NCBI RefSeq assembly: GCF_017921895.1
Contig: NZ_JAFIDN010000005.1
Coordinates: 124,001 to 188,000, forward strand
Direction of reading: 5' to 3'
DNA: 64,000 nucleotides
Source: Natronogracilivirga saccharolytica
Lineage (GTDB): Bacteria; Bacteroidota; Rhodothermia; Balneolales; Natronogracilivirgulaceae
Positions 18,573 to 27,779 of this stretch are shown here, one piece after another (within the stretch, counting starts at the first letter, position 1; every line of letters begins with the position of its first letter). Made by a program: the position numbers and the translations under genes. The notes beneath the pieces are model-generated. The model saw only the letters and a list, made by a program, of their open reading frames with translations, made no database searches and was not told the DNA's origin.

Positions 18573-19490
18573 ATGAGTGTTCTTATTGTTGGTTCAGTTG
18601 CGTATGACGGTATTGAAGCCCCCGCAGGAAAAGTGGACCGGATTCTTGGAGGGTCCGCTACGTATGCCTCAGTCGCCTCATCTTTTTTTACCAGCCCCGT
18701 TCGTCTTGTTGGAACGGCCGGCAATGATTTTGATGAACAGGATCTGCAGTTTTTAACGGATCACAATATCGATCTGGACGGGTTCAGGATCGACCAGAGC
18801 GGCAAGACATTTTTCTGGAAGGGCCGGTATCACAGCGACTTCAATAGCCGGGATACCCTGGACACTCAGCTGAATGTTTTCGAACATTTTGACCCTGTCA
18901 TTCCGGATTCCTGGAAAGACAGTTCCATTCTTTGCCTTGGAAATATTGAACCCTCACTGCAGCGAAACGTTCTCGATCAGGTCAGAAAACCACGCCTGAC
19001 TCTTCTGGATACTATGAACTTCTGGATTTCCGGTGCCCGTGAAGCACTGGAAGATGCGATATCACGTGTTGATATCGCAATTATCAACGATCAGGAAGCA
19101 AAAGAACTAACCGGAAAATCACAGCTTGCCGATTGTGCCAGGGAAATCCGGAAAATGGGTCCTTCCTATCTCATTATAAAGAAGGGGGAACACGGTGCGC
19201 AGCTTTATTCCGATGAGCTGCTTTTTACAGCACCGGCATTTCCCGTACCGGGTATTGTGGATCCAACCGGTGCCGGCGATACATTCATGGGAGCTTTTGC
19301 CGGATGGCTTGACCAGGCTGATACTCTGGATGAAAATACTCTGAGGGAAGCCGTAGCGTACGGCTCGGCCCTGGCCGCATTTTGCGTGGAAAAGTTTGGC
19401 CCCGGACGTTTTGCCGGACTTGATCGCAGCGAGATTGACAGCCGCTACGATGCACTCCGGGGTCTGAGCCGGATTCCGGGCAGATCATGA
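18573..19490 (+). CDS. PfkB-family carbohydrate kinase, probable adenosine kinase
   Basis: The 305-residue ribokinase-fold protein has the PfkB signatures GGSATYASVASSF (about 27-39) and DPTGAGDTFMGAF (about 230-242), including the catalytic Asp. PfkB kinases phosphorylate sugars or nucleosides. It lies 124 bp before ahcY in the same direction, in a cluster that consumes SAM, so clearing adenosine from S-adenosylhomocysteine hydrolysis is the likeliest role. That is context inference; ribokinase-like sugar specificity remains possible. Confidence 0.75.
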   Translation: MSVLIVGSVAYDGIEAPAGKVDRILGGSATYASVASSFFTSPVRLVGTAGNDFDEQDLQFLTDHNIDLDGFRIDQSGKTFFWKGRYHSDFNSRDTLDTQLNVFEHFDPVIPDSWKDSSILCLGNIEPSLQRNVLDQVRKPRLTLLDTMNFWISGAREALEDAISRVDIAIINDQEAKELTGKSQLADCAREIRKMGPSYLIIKKGEHGAQLYSDELLFTAPAFPVPGIVDPTGAGDTFMGAFAGWLDQADTLDENTLREAVAYGSALAAFCVEKFGPGRFAGLDRSEIDSRYDALRGLSRIPGRS

Positions 19491-19614
19491 ATGGCACATT
19501 GATCCGGTATTGTCATGAACGGTAGAAAAACCGGCCTGTCGCCATGCGGGTCGCAAAAAAAACGTTCACTTGAATTTTCAACTGTCTAACAGCAACCCAA
19601 AAATCTGACTATCT

Positions 19615-20925
19615 ATGACTGTAGTTAAAGAAAAAAAACTCCCCTATAAAGTAGCTGATATATCACTTCATGAATACGGACGTGAGGAAATTCGTCTGGC
19701 CGAAGCAGAAATGCCCGGTCTGATGGCCCTTCGCGAGGAGTTCGGACCGGAAAAACCACTAAAGGGAGCGCGCATTGCCGGATGTTTGCATATGACCATC
19801 CAGACCGCCGTGCTCATTGAAACACTAATTGAACTGGGTGCCAAAGTTCAGTGGTCTTCCTGCAATATTTACTCGACCCAGGATCATGCTGCCGCGGCAA
19901 TCGCAAAGGCCGGTGTACCGGTCTATGCCTGGAAAGGACTGACCGAAGAGGAGTATGACTGGTGTATTGAACAGACGCTGTTTTTCGATGACGGAAAGCC
20001 ACTGGACCTGATTCTGGATGATGGCGGCGACCTGACCAATATGGTTCTGGATCACTATCCTGAGCTGGCAAAAAACCTGCGTGGAATCTCCGAAGAGACA
20101 ACGACCGGTGTTTTGCGCCTGCACGACCGTGTGAAAGCCGGCACACTCCCGGTACCGGCAATCAACGTCAACGATTCGGTGACAAAATCAAAATTTGACA
20201 ATAAATATGGCTGCAAGGAATCGTGTGTTGATGCCATTCGCCGTGCCACCGATGTCATGATGGCCGGGAAAGTAGCTGTCGTTGCCGGTTACGGCGATGT
20301 GGGCAAAGGATCGGCAGCCTCACTGCGCGGAGCCGGTGCCAGAGTAATCGTCACTGAAATAGATCCGATCTGTGCGCTGCAGGCAGCCATGGACGGCTAT
20401 GAAGTCAAAAAGATGTCCGATGCGGTAGAAGAGGCCGATGTCGTTATTACCGCAACCGGAAACAAAGATGTGGTAACCGGTGAACACTTCTCCCGTATGA
20501 AAGACAAAACCATTGTGGGTAATATCGGTCACTTCGATAACGAAATTGACGTAGCCTGGCTCAAAAATAATTCCGCGGAAACCAATATCAAGCCACAGGT
20601 GGACTTGTTCCGCATGAACGATGATCGCGAGATTATTCTGCTGTCCCAGGGTCGCCTGATGAATCTGGGTAATGCCACGGGACACCCCAGCTTTGTCATG
20701 AGTAACAGCTTCACAAACCAGACACTGGCACAAATGGCATTATGGCAGCGTCCCGATGATTTCACCGTGGGCGTGCACGTACTGCCAAAAGATCTCGACG
20801 AAAAGGTAGCCCGCCTGCATCTGAAGAAGATCGGTGTGGAGCTTGACGAGCTTAATGACGAGCAATGTGAGTATATCGGCGTAGCGCCCGAAGGACCCTA
20901 CAAATCCGATGCGTACCGGTACTGA
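19615..20925 (+). CDS. ahcY: Adenosylhomocysteinase
   Basis: AhcY (436 residues) hydrolyses S-adenosylhomocysteine to homocysteine and adenosine with tightly bound NAD. Motifs: [15 protein letters not shown] (about residues 57-71), [13 protein letters not shown], the NAD-binding [18 protein letters not shown] (about 224-241) and the C-terminal ...KSDAYRY. SAH inhibits methyltransferases, so three turns of betaine methylation per glycine need active removal of it. The enzyme links the island's methyltransferases back to metH. A bidirectional terminator follows. Confidence 0.98.
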   Translation: MTVVKEKKLPYKVADISLHEYGREEIRLAEAEMPGLMALREEFGPEKPLKGARIAGCLHMTIQTAVLIETLIELGAKVQWSSCNIYSTQDHAAAAIAKAGVPVYAWKGLTEEEYDWCIEQTLFFDDGKPLDLILDDGGDLTNMVLDHYPELAKNLRGISEETTTGVLRLHDRVKAGTLPVPAINVNDSVTKSKFDNKYGCKESCVDAIRRATDVMMAGKVAVVAGYGDVGKGSAASLRGAGARVIVTEIDPICALQAAMDGYEVKKMSDAVEEADVVITATGNKDVVTGEHFSRMKDKTIVGNIGHFDNEIDVAWLKNNSAETNIKPQVDLFRMNDDREIILLSQGRLMNLGNATGHPSFVMSNSFTNQTLAQMALWQRPDDFTVGVHVLPKDLDEKVARLHLKKIGVELDELNDEQCEYIGVAPEGPYKSDAYRY

Positions 20926-20943
20926 TAGCGGTACTCCGAAAAT

Positions 20944-20983
20944 AAAAAAGGCGAACCCAAATGAATGGATTCGCCTTTTTTTT
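20944..20983. terminator. Bidirectional terminator shared by ahcY and tRNA-Asn
   Basis: A stem AAAAAAGGCGAA (20944-20955) with TTCGCC plus T run (20970-20983) is symmetrical, with A and T runs on both sides. The minus-strand hairpin begins directly after the 3' end of the tRNA gene. Confidence 0.9.
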
Positions 20984-20984
20984 G

Positions 20985-21056
<72 letters not shown>

Positions 21057-21120
21057 GTGGCAGTTATGTCAAATCGTTAACTTCGTTTGACAGATAACAA
21101 ATATAAGAACGATGGTAACA

Positions 21121-21876
21121 TCAAGTCAAGTCCAAAACGCTGTCCGGATAAAAAACTTTCTGAAGAAAAAGTCCTCTTGCCGGAGCAAGGGCAATGTTAT
21201 CAATTTCCCGGCCCTCTTTCAAGTGAATTCTGAACCAATCGATATTTTTTTTCCCGATACCGACGGTGACCAGTCCTCCGACAAGTGATCTTACCATTGA
21301 GCGTAAAAAGCGGTTGGCCTGAAGCCGGATGACAACCACGGAATCGGATCCTGAAGTCATTTCCGCCTTGAAAACGGTACACCTGGTGTGGGGCAGGTCC
21401 GGTGTCTTCCTGGAAAAGCCGGCAAAGTCCATTTCACCCTGAAGCATGTGCAGACACTCACCCATCGCTTCCCACGCCATTCCGTCACCGGGATACCAGG
21501 CATACAGCCTCTTGAACGGATCAGGCCGAAGCAGCAGCTGATACCTGTACTCCCTCCATCCGGCATCAAAACGGGCGTGGAAATGCTCCGGCACCTCGCG
21601 AATGGCATGAATATAAAGATCATCATCCAGTATCCGGCCCAGACGATTGACCAGCCAGTCTTCTTCTACCGGTATGAACGTATCAAAATGTGCGCACTGA
21701 TGCAGGGCGTGTACACCCGCATCCGTCCGGCCGGACCCGTACAGGCGAATGTCTTCCTGAATAACTGTCTGCAGTGCCTGCTCTACTTCACCCTGTACCG
21801 TTCGGGTATCCGGCTGCTTCTGCCATCCCCTGTACTGTGTGCCGTCATAAGCAAGCTCAATGAGATATCTTGGCAT
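21121..21876 (-). CDS. truA: tRNA pseudouridine(38-40) synthase
   Basis: TruA (251 residues) isomerises uridines 38-40 in the tRNA anticodon arm. The catalytic Asp is in GSGRTDAGVHALHQ (about residues 47-60); the N-terminal LAYDGTQYRGWQKQ and the C-terminal FLRSMVRSLVGGLVTVG are family hallmarks. It lies downstream of the ccm genes and the DUF5683 gene on the same strand and just before tRNA-Asn. Confidence 0.96.
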   Translation of the reverse strand: MPRYLIELAYDGTQYRGWQKQPDTRTVQGEVEQALQTVIQEDIRLYGSGRTDAGVHALHQCAHFDTFIPVEEDWLVNRLGRILDDDLYIHAIREVPEHFHARFDAGWREYRYQLLLRPDPFKRLYAWYPGDGMAWEAMGECLHMLQGEMDFAGFSRKTPDLPHTRCTVFKAEMTSGSDSVVVIRLQANRFLRSMVRSLVGGLVTVGIGKKNIDWFRIHLKEGREIDNIALAPARGLFLQKVFYPDSVLDLT

Positions 21877-21926
21877 ATATCCGTATCATCGCCGGAACAA
21901 TCTCCGGCCGTGCAAATTTCCGGGCT

Positions 21927-22736
21927 TCAGAACGGAATGGCCAGCGTGGCCCGAAATCCCCGTCGTTCCGGACCAGGCGCGACGTATACCGAGGCATCCG
22001 TATTCACATAGTCCCTTGCCCTGTTGAATGCACTGATACCGCTCAAAACCCTGTTGACCACCATGATCGCACCCAGTGTGGGAAGCTGCTGGTCAAGATC
22101 ATCCCGCCGCGATCGCAGATCCCGGTATTCCTGTCGCTTCTCATCCGATTCCCACTCCCACCGGTAATCGGGATCATCCGGAAAAAGGCGGTCAAGGTTA
22201 CGGGTGCGCTCCTGAAAATCATTATGGGCTGACAGCGACAAATGGCTGCCCACGGCAAGCTCGAATGCCCGCCCGTGCTTCTGGATATCTACGCCGGAAT
22301 AGGCCCTGGCATGGGTGTACATGTTGTTTTCGATAACATTGGCATGCCGGCTGATGCCGAAATAAGCCGCAATCAATGCCACTTCCGCACCCAAATGATA
22401 TTGTCCCCTCCGCCAGTTATCGGAATCCACATAATAGTGCCCCCATCCCGGCATAATGAACGAACGCAGCAAGGCACCCCATTGCGACGGTGGCTCTCCG
22501 CCCGTATTGTCATTGTTCCAGCCTGAATCGCCGGGTCTTGTATCCGCTTCTCCTGCCGCGGCGGTAACATGATCACCGGACAGGGTGGCGGTCTTCAGCC
22601 CGGACGGGGTGGTTTCCTGACCGGAAAGCGAACTGGTTTCACCAGCGGTTTCGGCGGCATAAGCAACAGCCCCTGAAAGCACCATCAGCCAGATACATAC
22701 TCCTGCAGAAGCAATTGCGCTAAACCGAAATGTCAT
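21927..22736 (-). CDS. DUF5683-type envelope protein
   Basis: The protein of about 269 residues starts with a signal peptide or anchor (residues 1-28, ending VAYAAE) and a Ser/Thr/Gly-rich linker (about 30-80). The conserved part, ALLRSFIMPGWGHYYVDSD, then a hydrophobic segment with YFGISRHA, resembles the DUF5683 family common in Bacteroidota. No enzymatic residues can be assigned. The start is set at ATG 22736, although a GTG one codon earlier is possible. It lies 8 bp after the stop of ccmF, so it is cotranscribed with the cytochrome c maturation genes; a link to that process is unproven. Confidence 0.65.
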   Translation of the reverse strand: MTFRFSAIASAGVCIWLMVLSGAVAYAAETAGETSSLSGQETTPSGLKTATLSGDHVTAAAGEADTRPGDSGWNNDNTGGEPPSQWGALLRSFIMPGWGHYYVDSDNWRRGQYHLGAEVALIAAYFGISRHANVIENNMYTHARAYSGVDIQKHGRAFELAVGSHLSLSAHNDFQERTRNLDRLFPDDPDYRWEWESDEKRQEYRDLRSRRDDLDQQLPTLGAIMVVNRVLSGISAFNRARDYVNTDASVYVAPGPERRGFRATLAIPF

Positions 22737-22744
22737 CACTGTCC

Positions 22745-25474
22745 TTATTTATTTTTTGAGGATCTATCATCAATAATATTGTCTTCTTCCGGCTGACCAT
22801 TTCCGGATGAGCTGTTCGCCTTGTCATTCTGCTCACCATCCGGATCACTAAGAGACGGCTCAACCGGCTTACCGGACCGATCTTCAGATTCAGCTTCAGC
22901 TTCAGCTTCAGCTTCAAATTCGGATTCGGCTTTATCATCATCCCCGGATGCCTGTTCCCTGTCGCGTTTATCCTGCTGTTCCCGTTTCTTCTGATCAGCC
23001 CAGCGATATATAATAGAGATACTGAAACCGATCATCAACAAAAATGTTCCAAGCCAGACTACCGATATCATCAGCTTGTGCTCTGCCGCAAGCAGGATCC
23101 ATTCCCGTTCCGGAGCACCCTCAACGCCTGTCAGTTCGATTTCAATTTCATCGCTTTCGGGAAGAACTTCGAGAAAGCGGATGGATCCGTCAGCTATTCC
23201 AAGCTCCTCAGGCGGGTTTACGGCATACTGTGACTCACCGTCCGATGTGAGGACATACTCAGGCTGAAGTTCATGAGTCTCGCCGGTTTCACGGTGCACG
23301 AAGACAATGTCGGCCTTGACACCGATGATGCTTCCTTCTGGCAGCTCATCCTCATCAATATAAATGTAATCCCTGAAGTTCAGGGTGTACTCTCCGATCT
23401 CTACCGTGCCGCCGCGCGGGATACGTACCGTGGATTCGTCGGGATCATGCTCTGCCATTTCCGGACCCAGCTGATCGATGGACTGATGCTGATCAGGGTT
23501 TTCCTGCGCCATGCGTTCTATTTCCTGATCTACCAGATACGACCCGGCTACATACATGAAAATATCAGATAACCAGCCGCCGCGCACATCCACATCTACC
23601 GTCCACTCTACAGCTCCCGGCGATGAATTCGACAGCATCGGATAGACGGATGGCTTCATCACAAAGGATTCACCCGAATCCACATCTTCAAAAAGCACCT
23701 CATACTCCTGCTCGCCGGGCCGGTTGTGCTCTGTGATCTCGGCACCCTTGAACGTAACCATGTAACGTCCGTCAATAAGCTTCGGCTTGCCTTTCTCCAA
23801 CTCAACGAACTCGATCTCCTGATTCACACGAAATCCGTCATCATCAGTCACCTGTCCGGCAGCGACGGCCCGGTTATATTCACGGGTCTGGGCATCGACC
23901 ATGGGCCGGTCAAATGCCGATCCCAGGAAGCCGATCATCATTACCGCAAAGCCGATATGAGTGAACGTTCCGCCGACCCGCCGGGGATTTTTCCAAATGA
24001 GCTGCAGCATAACTTTCCCGTTTCCGGCAATGGCAAAGATACCGGCAAACAGGTAGATCATGTAGGCCAGGTTGGACATATCCGACAAAATGACAGCCGT
24101 AATGGTCACAACCGAGGCAATGAGTGTCGGGACAATCAGCGCTGAGGCCAGCGATTCGGCATCATGGCGTTTCCACCAGAGCATCTGGGTAATAACGGTC
24201 ATCAGACCGATGAGTATGCCGAATGGCAGCGTCCAGTTATTGTAAAACGTCTGGTCCGGCGGTGTGGGATTGTCTACAAAAAGGCGTCCAAGAACAGGTG
24301 AGCTGGTTCCCAGTATGATGACCAGCCCTGCGAGGAACAACACCATCGCACCGGCAAACATCATGAATTCGCGGCTGAGGAACGGTGATTCTTTCCCGGG
24401 TTTCGGCAGATCGCGGTAGCGGTATGCCAGCATGCCGACACCAATCGCCGCAACAACGAGCATGAAGAGCAACAGGTGGTTATACAGGCCGAGATCAACA
24501 AAACTGTGCACGGATGAATCGCCAAGAATGCCCGATCGTGTCAGAAAGGTCTGATATACTACTGTCACGTAAGCCAGTATGGCAAAAATGATGGACGCCT
24601 TGTGTGAACTGGCGTGTTTTTTCTGGATCAGCATGGCGTGGATTCCGGCGAGTCCGAATATCCACGGGACCAGTGAGGCGTTTTCGACCGGGTCCCATGC
24701 CCAGTAGCCTCCGAATGAAAGTGTGACGTATGCCCAGTATCCGCCCAGGAAAATGGCCGTTAGCAGGCAGAGGCTGGCACCCAGGGTCCAGGGCAGCGCT
24801 GCGTGAATCCACTCATGGTACTTGCGTTTCCAGAGACTGGACAGTGCAAAAGCATAGGGTACGGTCATCATCGCAAATCCGAGAAAAATCACCGGCGGGT
24901 GGATGATGATCCAGGGACTGCGAAGCAAATCATTGAGGCCGCTCCCTTCGGATGGCACAAAATCGGGATTGTTGCGGAATACCTGGGCGTCGGGCATTTC
25001 GGATGCCAGGGTTCGGAAAGGTGATGCCCCGAGGTCTCCCCATCCGGGAATCGGAAATCCCGAAACCATAGACAACAGAAATACCTGCGTCAGAGTCATG
25101 AAAAACATAACCGGGGCACGGTAGGTCGGTGTGGCCCAGCGGATGATGGCAAGTCCGACCAGAAAGGATGACAGAATCCACAACAACAGGCTGCCTTCCT
25201 GTCCGCTGTAAAATGCTGCCCAGAGATAGACATTCTGCAGGTCGGTACTGGTATAATTGTAGACGTAATAGTACTGGAACTGATGGGTGAAAATGAGATA
25301 GACCAGCAGTCCGGAAGCAAAAAACGTAAACGCCCCTTTCAGAAAGAAAATGGCATTGGCAATCGATTCGCTGTTTTCCCTGCCGTTACGCGCGGCGACG
25401 TAGTAAAACCAGGTGGCAAGGATGGAGCTGACAAATGCGAGGGAAAGAGTGGCTTGGCCGAGAATTCCAATCAT
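22745..25474 (-). CDS. ccmF: Cytochrome c maturation heme lyase CcmF
   Basis: CcmF (909 residues) ligates heme to apocytochrome c at the outer face of the inner membrane. It is strongly polytopic from residue 1; the WWD-like motif GGYWAWDPVENASLVPW is present near residue 245, with further helices to about 520. A large periplasmic domain (about 540-800) precedes a last helix (LISVVWLGTFLLMIGFSIS). The tail (about 835-909) is hydrophilic and acidic with an EA-rich run encoded by a hexamer repeat. Typical CcmF is nearer 650 residues, so the C-terminal region is enlarged. It follows ccmE with a 6-bp gap. Confidence 0.93.
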   Translation of the reverse strand: MIGILGQATLSLAFVSSILATWFYYVAARNGRENSESIANAIFFLKGAFTFFASGLLVYLIFTHQFQYYYVYNYTSTDLQNVYLWAAFYSGQEGSLLLWILSSFLVGLAIIRWATPTYRAPVMFFMTLTQVFLLSMVSGFPIPGWGDLGASPFRTLASEMPDAQVFRNNPDFVPSEGSGLNDLLRSPWIIIHPPVIFLGFAMMTVPYAFALSSLWKRKYHEWIHAALPWTLGASLCLLTAIFLGGYWAYVTLSFGGYWAWDPVENASLVPWIFGLAGIHAMLIQKKHASSHKASIIFAILAYVTVVYQTFLTRSGILGDSSVHSFVDLGLYNHLLLFMLVVAAIGVGMLAYRYRDLPKPGKESPFLSREFMMFAGAMVLFLAGLVIILGTSSPVLGRLFVDNPTPPDQTFYNNWTLPFGILIGLMTVITQMLWWKRHDAESLASALIVPTLIASVVTITAVILSDMSNLAYMIYLFAGIFAIAGNGKVMLQLIWKNPRRVGGTFTHIGFAVMMIGFLGSAFDRPMVDAQTREYNRAVAAGQVTDDDGFRVNQEIEFVELEKGKPKLIDGRYMVTFKGAEITEHNRPGEQEYEVLFEDVDSGESFVMKPSVYPMLSNSSPGAVEWTVDVDVRGGWLSDIFMYVAGSYLVDQEIERMAQENPDQHQSIDQLGPEMAEHDPDESTVRIPRGGTVEIGEYTLNFRDYIYIDEDELPEGSIIGVKADIVFVHRETGETHELQPEYVLTSDGESQYAVNPPEELGIADGSIRFLEVLPESDEIEIELTGVEGAPEREWILLAAEHKLMISVVWLGTFLLMIGFSISIIYRWADQKKREQQDKRDREQASGDDDKAESEFEAEAEAEAESEDRSGKPVEPSLSDPDGEQNDKANSSSGNGQPEEDNIIDDRSSKNK
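22882..22916 (-). repeat. Hexanucleotide microsatellite in ccmF
   Basis: Repeats of CTTCAG on the + strand (Glu-Ala codons in the gene direction) encode the acidic EA run near the CcmF C-terminus. The repeat number may vary between strains without shifting the frame. Confidence 0.7.
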
Positions 25475-25480
25475 GGGATC

Positions 25481-25876
25481 CTACTGAAGTTCAGAAAGTT
25501 CGGGACTGACAGCGTCATTGTATTTGGAAGGGCACTTGACGAGCATGTCATTGGATACAAAAGTATCGCCGCGCATTTCGCCAATAACTACGATCTGATC
25601 AGCCTGTTCAAAATTGTTGGGTTTGGGCCGCGGATAGGTAACGCGCCGTGAGTTCCCCGACTCATCTTTCATGTAAAAGTTGAACGTCATGGTTTCGGTA
25701 GAGAACGACGCCGGTTTGGAGTCATCCCAGATACCGACCACGTGAATCCGGTCACCGTTCATCTGAGACGCCTGCTCAAAATCAACATAAGAAGAGATGC
25801 TTTGACTGAAGTTGAACATCACCAGCGATGTAAACCCGATGATGCCGATAATTCCGAAAACAAGACGAGGACGCAT
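25481..25876 (-). CDS. ccmE: Cytochrome c maturation protein CcmE, CxxxY type
   Basis: CcmE (131 residues) is the membrane-anchored periplasmic heme chaperone. One N-terminal helix (about 6-24) is followed by an OB-fold domain with VVGIWDD and IVVIGEMRGDTFVSNDML. At the heme-attachment site, where classical CcmE has His in KHxxxY, this protein has LVKCPSKY, a CxxxY motif. CxxxY CcmE is known from some sulfate reducers and archaea, where Cys takes the place of the heme-binding His. It lies between ccmD and ccmF. Confidence 0.9.
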   Translation of the reverse strand: MRPRLVFGIIGIIGFTSLVMFNFSQSISSYVDFEQASQMNGDRIHVVGIWDDSKPASFSTETMTFNFYMKDESGNSRRVTYPRPKPNNFEQADQIVVIGEMRGDTFVSNDMLVKCPSKYNDAVSPELSELQ

Positions 25877-25915
25877 ATTTTTATTGACTGTGGGTCTGCA
25901 ATATATATTAAGATA

Positions 25916-26176
25916 TCACGAATTCTGCCTGGACTGCTTTTCCTCAAGCCGCTCAAGTTTCTTCTCGAGCCGTATCAGGTAGGCCACAAGAACAAACCAG
26001 ATTATAAGGCTGACTCCAAGTACTACAAATATAAGATTGTTTGATGCCATTGCCTGCATGAAAACATTCCCGTATTCGGGATCCTGAACTCCTTCCCACG
26101 TATCGCCGTAGGCGGCAGAGAGTGTGTCGGATACCGTGAATGCGAGGACGAATAACAGATGTATCAGAACGGTCAT
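25916..26176 (-). CDS. ccmD: Small membrane protein CcmD-like
   Basis: The 86-residue protein has an N-terminal hydrophobic signal-like helix (about 3-22), a single membrane helix (about 47-67, NLIFVVLGVSLIIWFVLVAYL) and a charged Lys/Glu coiled tail (RLEKKLERLEEKQ). This layout and its place between ccmC and ccmE fit CcmD, which helps release holo-CcmE from the CcmABC complex. Sequence identity to CcmD is low, as is normal for the family. Confidence 0.7.
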   Translation of the reverse strand: MTVLIHLLFVLAFTVSDTLSAAYGDTWEGVQDPEYGNVFMQAMASNNLIFVVLGVSLIIWFVLVAYLIRLEKKLERLEEKQSRQNS

Positions 26177-26218
26177 GAGAAAGAATTAATTTACGCTTAA
26201 ACGTTTAAAAATGCACGG

Positions 26219-26917
26219 TTATTCCGCAGATTTTTCCGGATTCGGAGGATTTTCAAAACTGCCGTCATGTGATTCCAGCATCAGATAGCGGTAGCGCAGC
26301 TGGATGATCCAGATTGCCAGGCCGATGAAGCCCAGTACGGCCGGATAGAAAACAAGGCGAAGTTCAGGCGCCGTCAGATCGCTGAATGCCGGATTTCCGT
26401 CAGCACCGGGATGAAGACTGGGAAGCTGACGGGGAATGACATAAAGCAAAAAAGGCACCGTAGTAGCAGCAAAAATGTTGTAGACGGCGGCCGTTTTGGC
26501 CCGCTTTTCCGGATCATCAAATGCAGATCTCAATATAAAATAGGCCACATATATCATCAGGGCCATGGCTGACAAATTCATTTTCGGTTCTGCGAATGTC
26601 CACCAGGTGCCCCAGGTGAATCGCGCCCACAATGAGCCGGTCAGCAGTCCGCAAATTCCGAAAAGAATTCCGATCATCGTTGCAGATTCGGCAAGGGCGT
26701 CCATCCGCATATTATTGCTTGCCAGATACCGGATACTGAAAATGAGTCCCCCGGCAAACACCACAGTCATCGCAAACCACATGGGCACATGGAAAAACAG
26801 GTTTCGGGAGGTCTCATGGAGGATGGGGATGTCAGGAACGGGCATCAGAAATCCCGCCGTGAGCACGGCTGTCATCCAGACAATAAGTATATACTTCCAG
26901 ACAGAAATTTTTGGCAT
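26219..26917 (-). CDS. ccmC: Heme exporter/lyase CcmC
   Basis: CcmC (232 residues, six predicted helices) loads heme onto CcmE. The tryptophan-rich motif appears as LWARFTWGTWWTFAEPKMN (about residues 98-116), with periplasmic His in LFFHVPMWFA and downstream. It is the first visible gene of the minus-strand unit ccmC-ccmD-ccmE-ccmF-DUF5683-truA. An exact -7 element TACATTTG occurs upstream at 27000-26993 on the minus strand but lacks a clear -33 partner. No ccmA or ccmB is present in the window. Confidence 0.93.
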   Translation of the reverse strand: MPKISVWKYILIVWMTAVLTAGFLMPVPDIPILHETSRNLFFHVPMWFAMTVVFAGGLIFSIRYLASNNMRMDALAESATMIGILFGICGLLTGSLWARFTWGTWWTFAEPKMNLSAMALMIYVAYFILRSAFDDPEKRAKTAAVYNIFAATTVPFLLYVIPRQLPSLHPGADGNPAFSDLTAPELRLVFYPAVLGFIGLAIWIIQLRYRYLMLESHDGSFENPPNPEKSAE

Positions 26918-27163
26918 CTGCTAAACAAGAACTGCAATTAGTGATCAGTGAACGCGATGTGCAATGACCGGCCGGCAAAATCCGGATAAGTCCAAATGTA
27001 ATAAAAACTCCGGATATTACCACGTATTTGCGAATGACATGGCGTTTGTATGTGTTTAATTTGACATCACAGTAACAACCGGCATGTACCGGAAATTCCG
27101 GAATGCTGAAAAATTCCACGGAAGCACAACTGCCGATTAGAGCGTAAATACATAAGGCCGAAT

Positions 27164-27688
27164 ATGCCGAAAGAAAAGCAAACTTACGACCTGCACCCCG
27201 ACTGGCGGCTTTATCTGGGCCGGTTTGCCCTGGGCGTACTGCTTGTTCCGCTGCTCGGGCTGGGAATATGGCTTATCTGGCACTACCGGAAAAAACTGAA
27301 TGCAACGGTCTATCGCATAAGCAATTCCGGCATCACCATTGAACGTAAAGATGACCGTGAAACGATAACTCTTGCTGATGTAACCGGATGCAAGGTACAT
27401 TGGTCTCCGCTGCTGAAACGATTCGGAATCGGCAGTATCGTTGTCTCCCACTCCACAGGATCAGCCGATATTACGGCCATATCTGACCCCGAACCCATTG
27501 CCACGCTCATTGAGGACGCTGCGGCATCGGAACGCGAGCGGATGAAGATCCGTGAAGAAGTGGAGAGAACCAAACCGCCCCACCCTTCCGGTACACTGGA
27601 CAAGAAAAATGAGCTGGTCGGACTCTGGCAGCAGGGCCTGATCTCCGAGAAAGACTATCAGCAGGAGCTCAGGAAATTTGAGTCCTGA
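27164..27688 (+). CDS. Membrane protein with bacterial PH-like and SHOCT domains
   Basis: The 174-residue protein has a hydrophobic segment at about 22-42, a beta-rich PH-like region (about 48-120, with YRISNSGITIERKDDRETITLADVTG split over strands) and a C-terminal SHOCT motif (ELVGLWQQGLISEKDYQQELRKF). SHOCT domains are short oligomerisation modules often found at protein ends. No enzyme activity is suggested. It is an isolated gene between ccmC and ilvD, transcribed alone. Confidence 0.65.
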   Translation: MPKEKQTYDLHPDWRLYLGRFALGVLLVPLLGLGIWLIWHYRKKLNATVYRISNSGITIERKDDRETITLADVTGCKVHWSPLLKRFGIGSIVVSHSTGSADITAISDPEPIATLIEDAAASERERMKIREEVERTKPPHPSGTLDKKNELVGLWQQGLISEKDYQQELRKFES

Positions 27689-27779
27689 AATCCCCTGGTG
27701 CTGCAACCACAGACTGCAGGTTGCTCTGGCATCCTGACATCATTAATCCCGCATACGAACAACGCCCGGGCCGGCCGTT

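Noticed and set aside
27700-27730. Hairpin GCAACC/GGTTGC after the SHOCT gene as a terminator
   Set aside because: Short stem with no T run on either strand.
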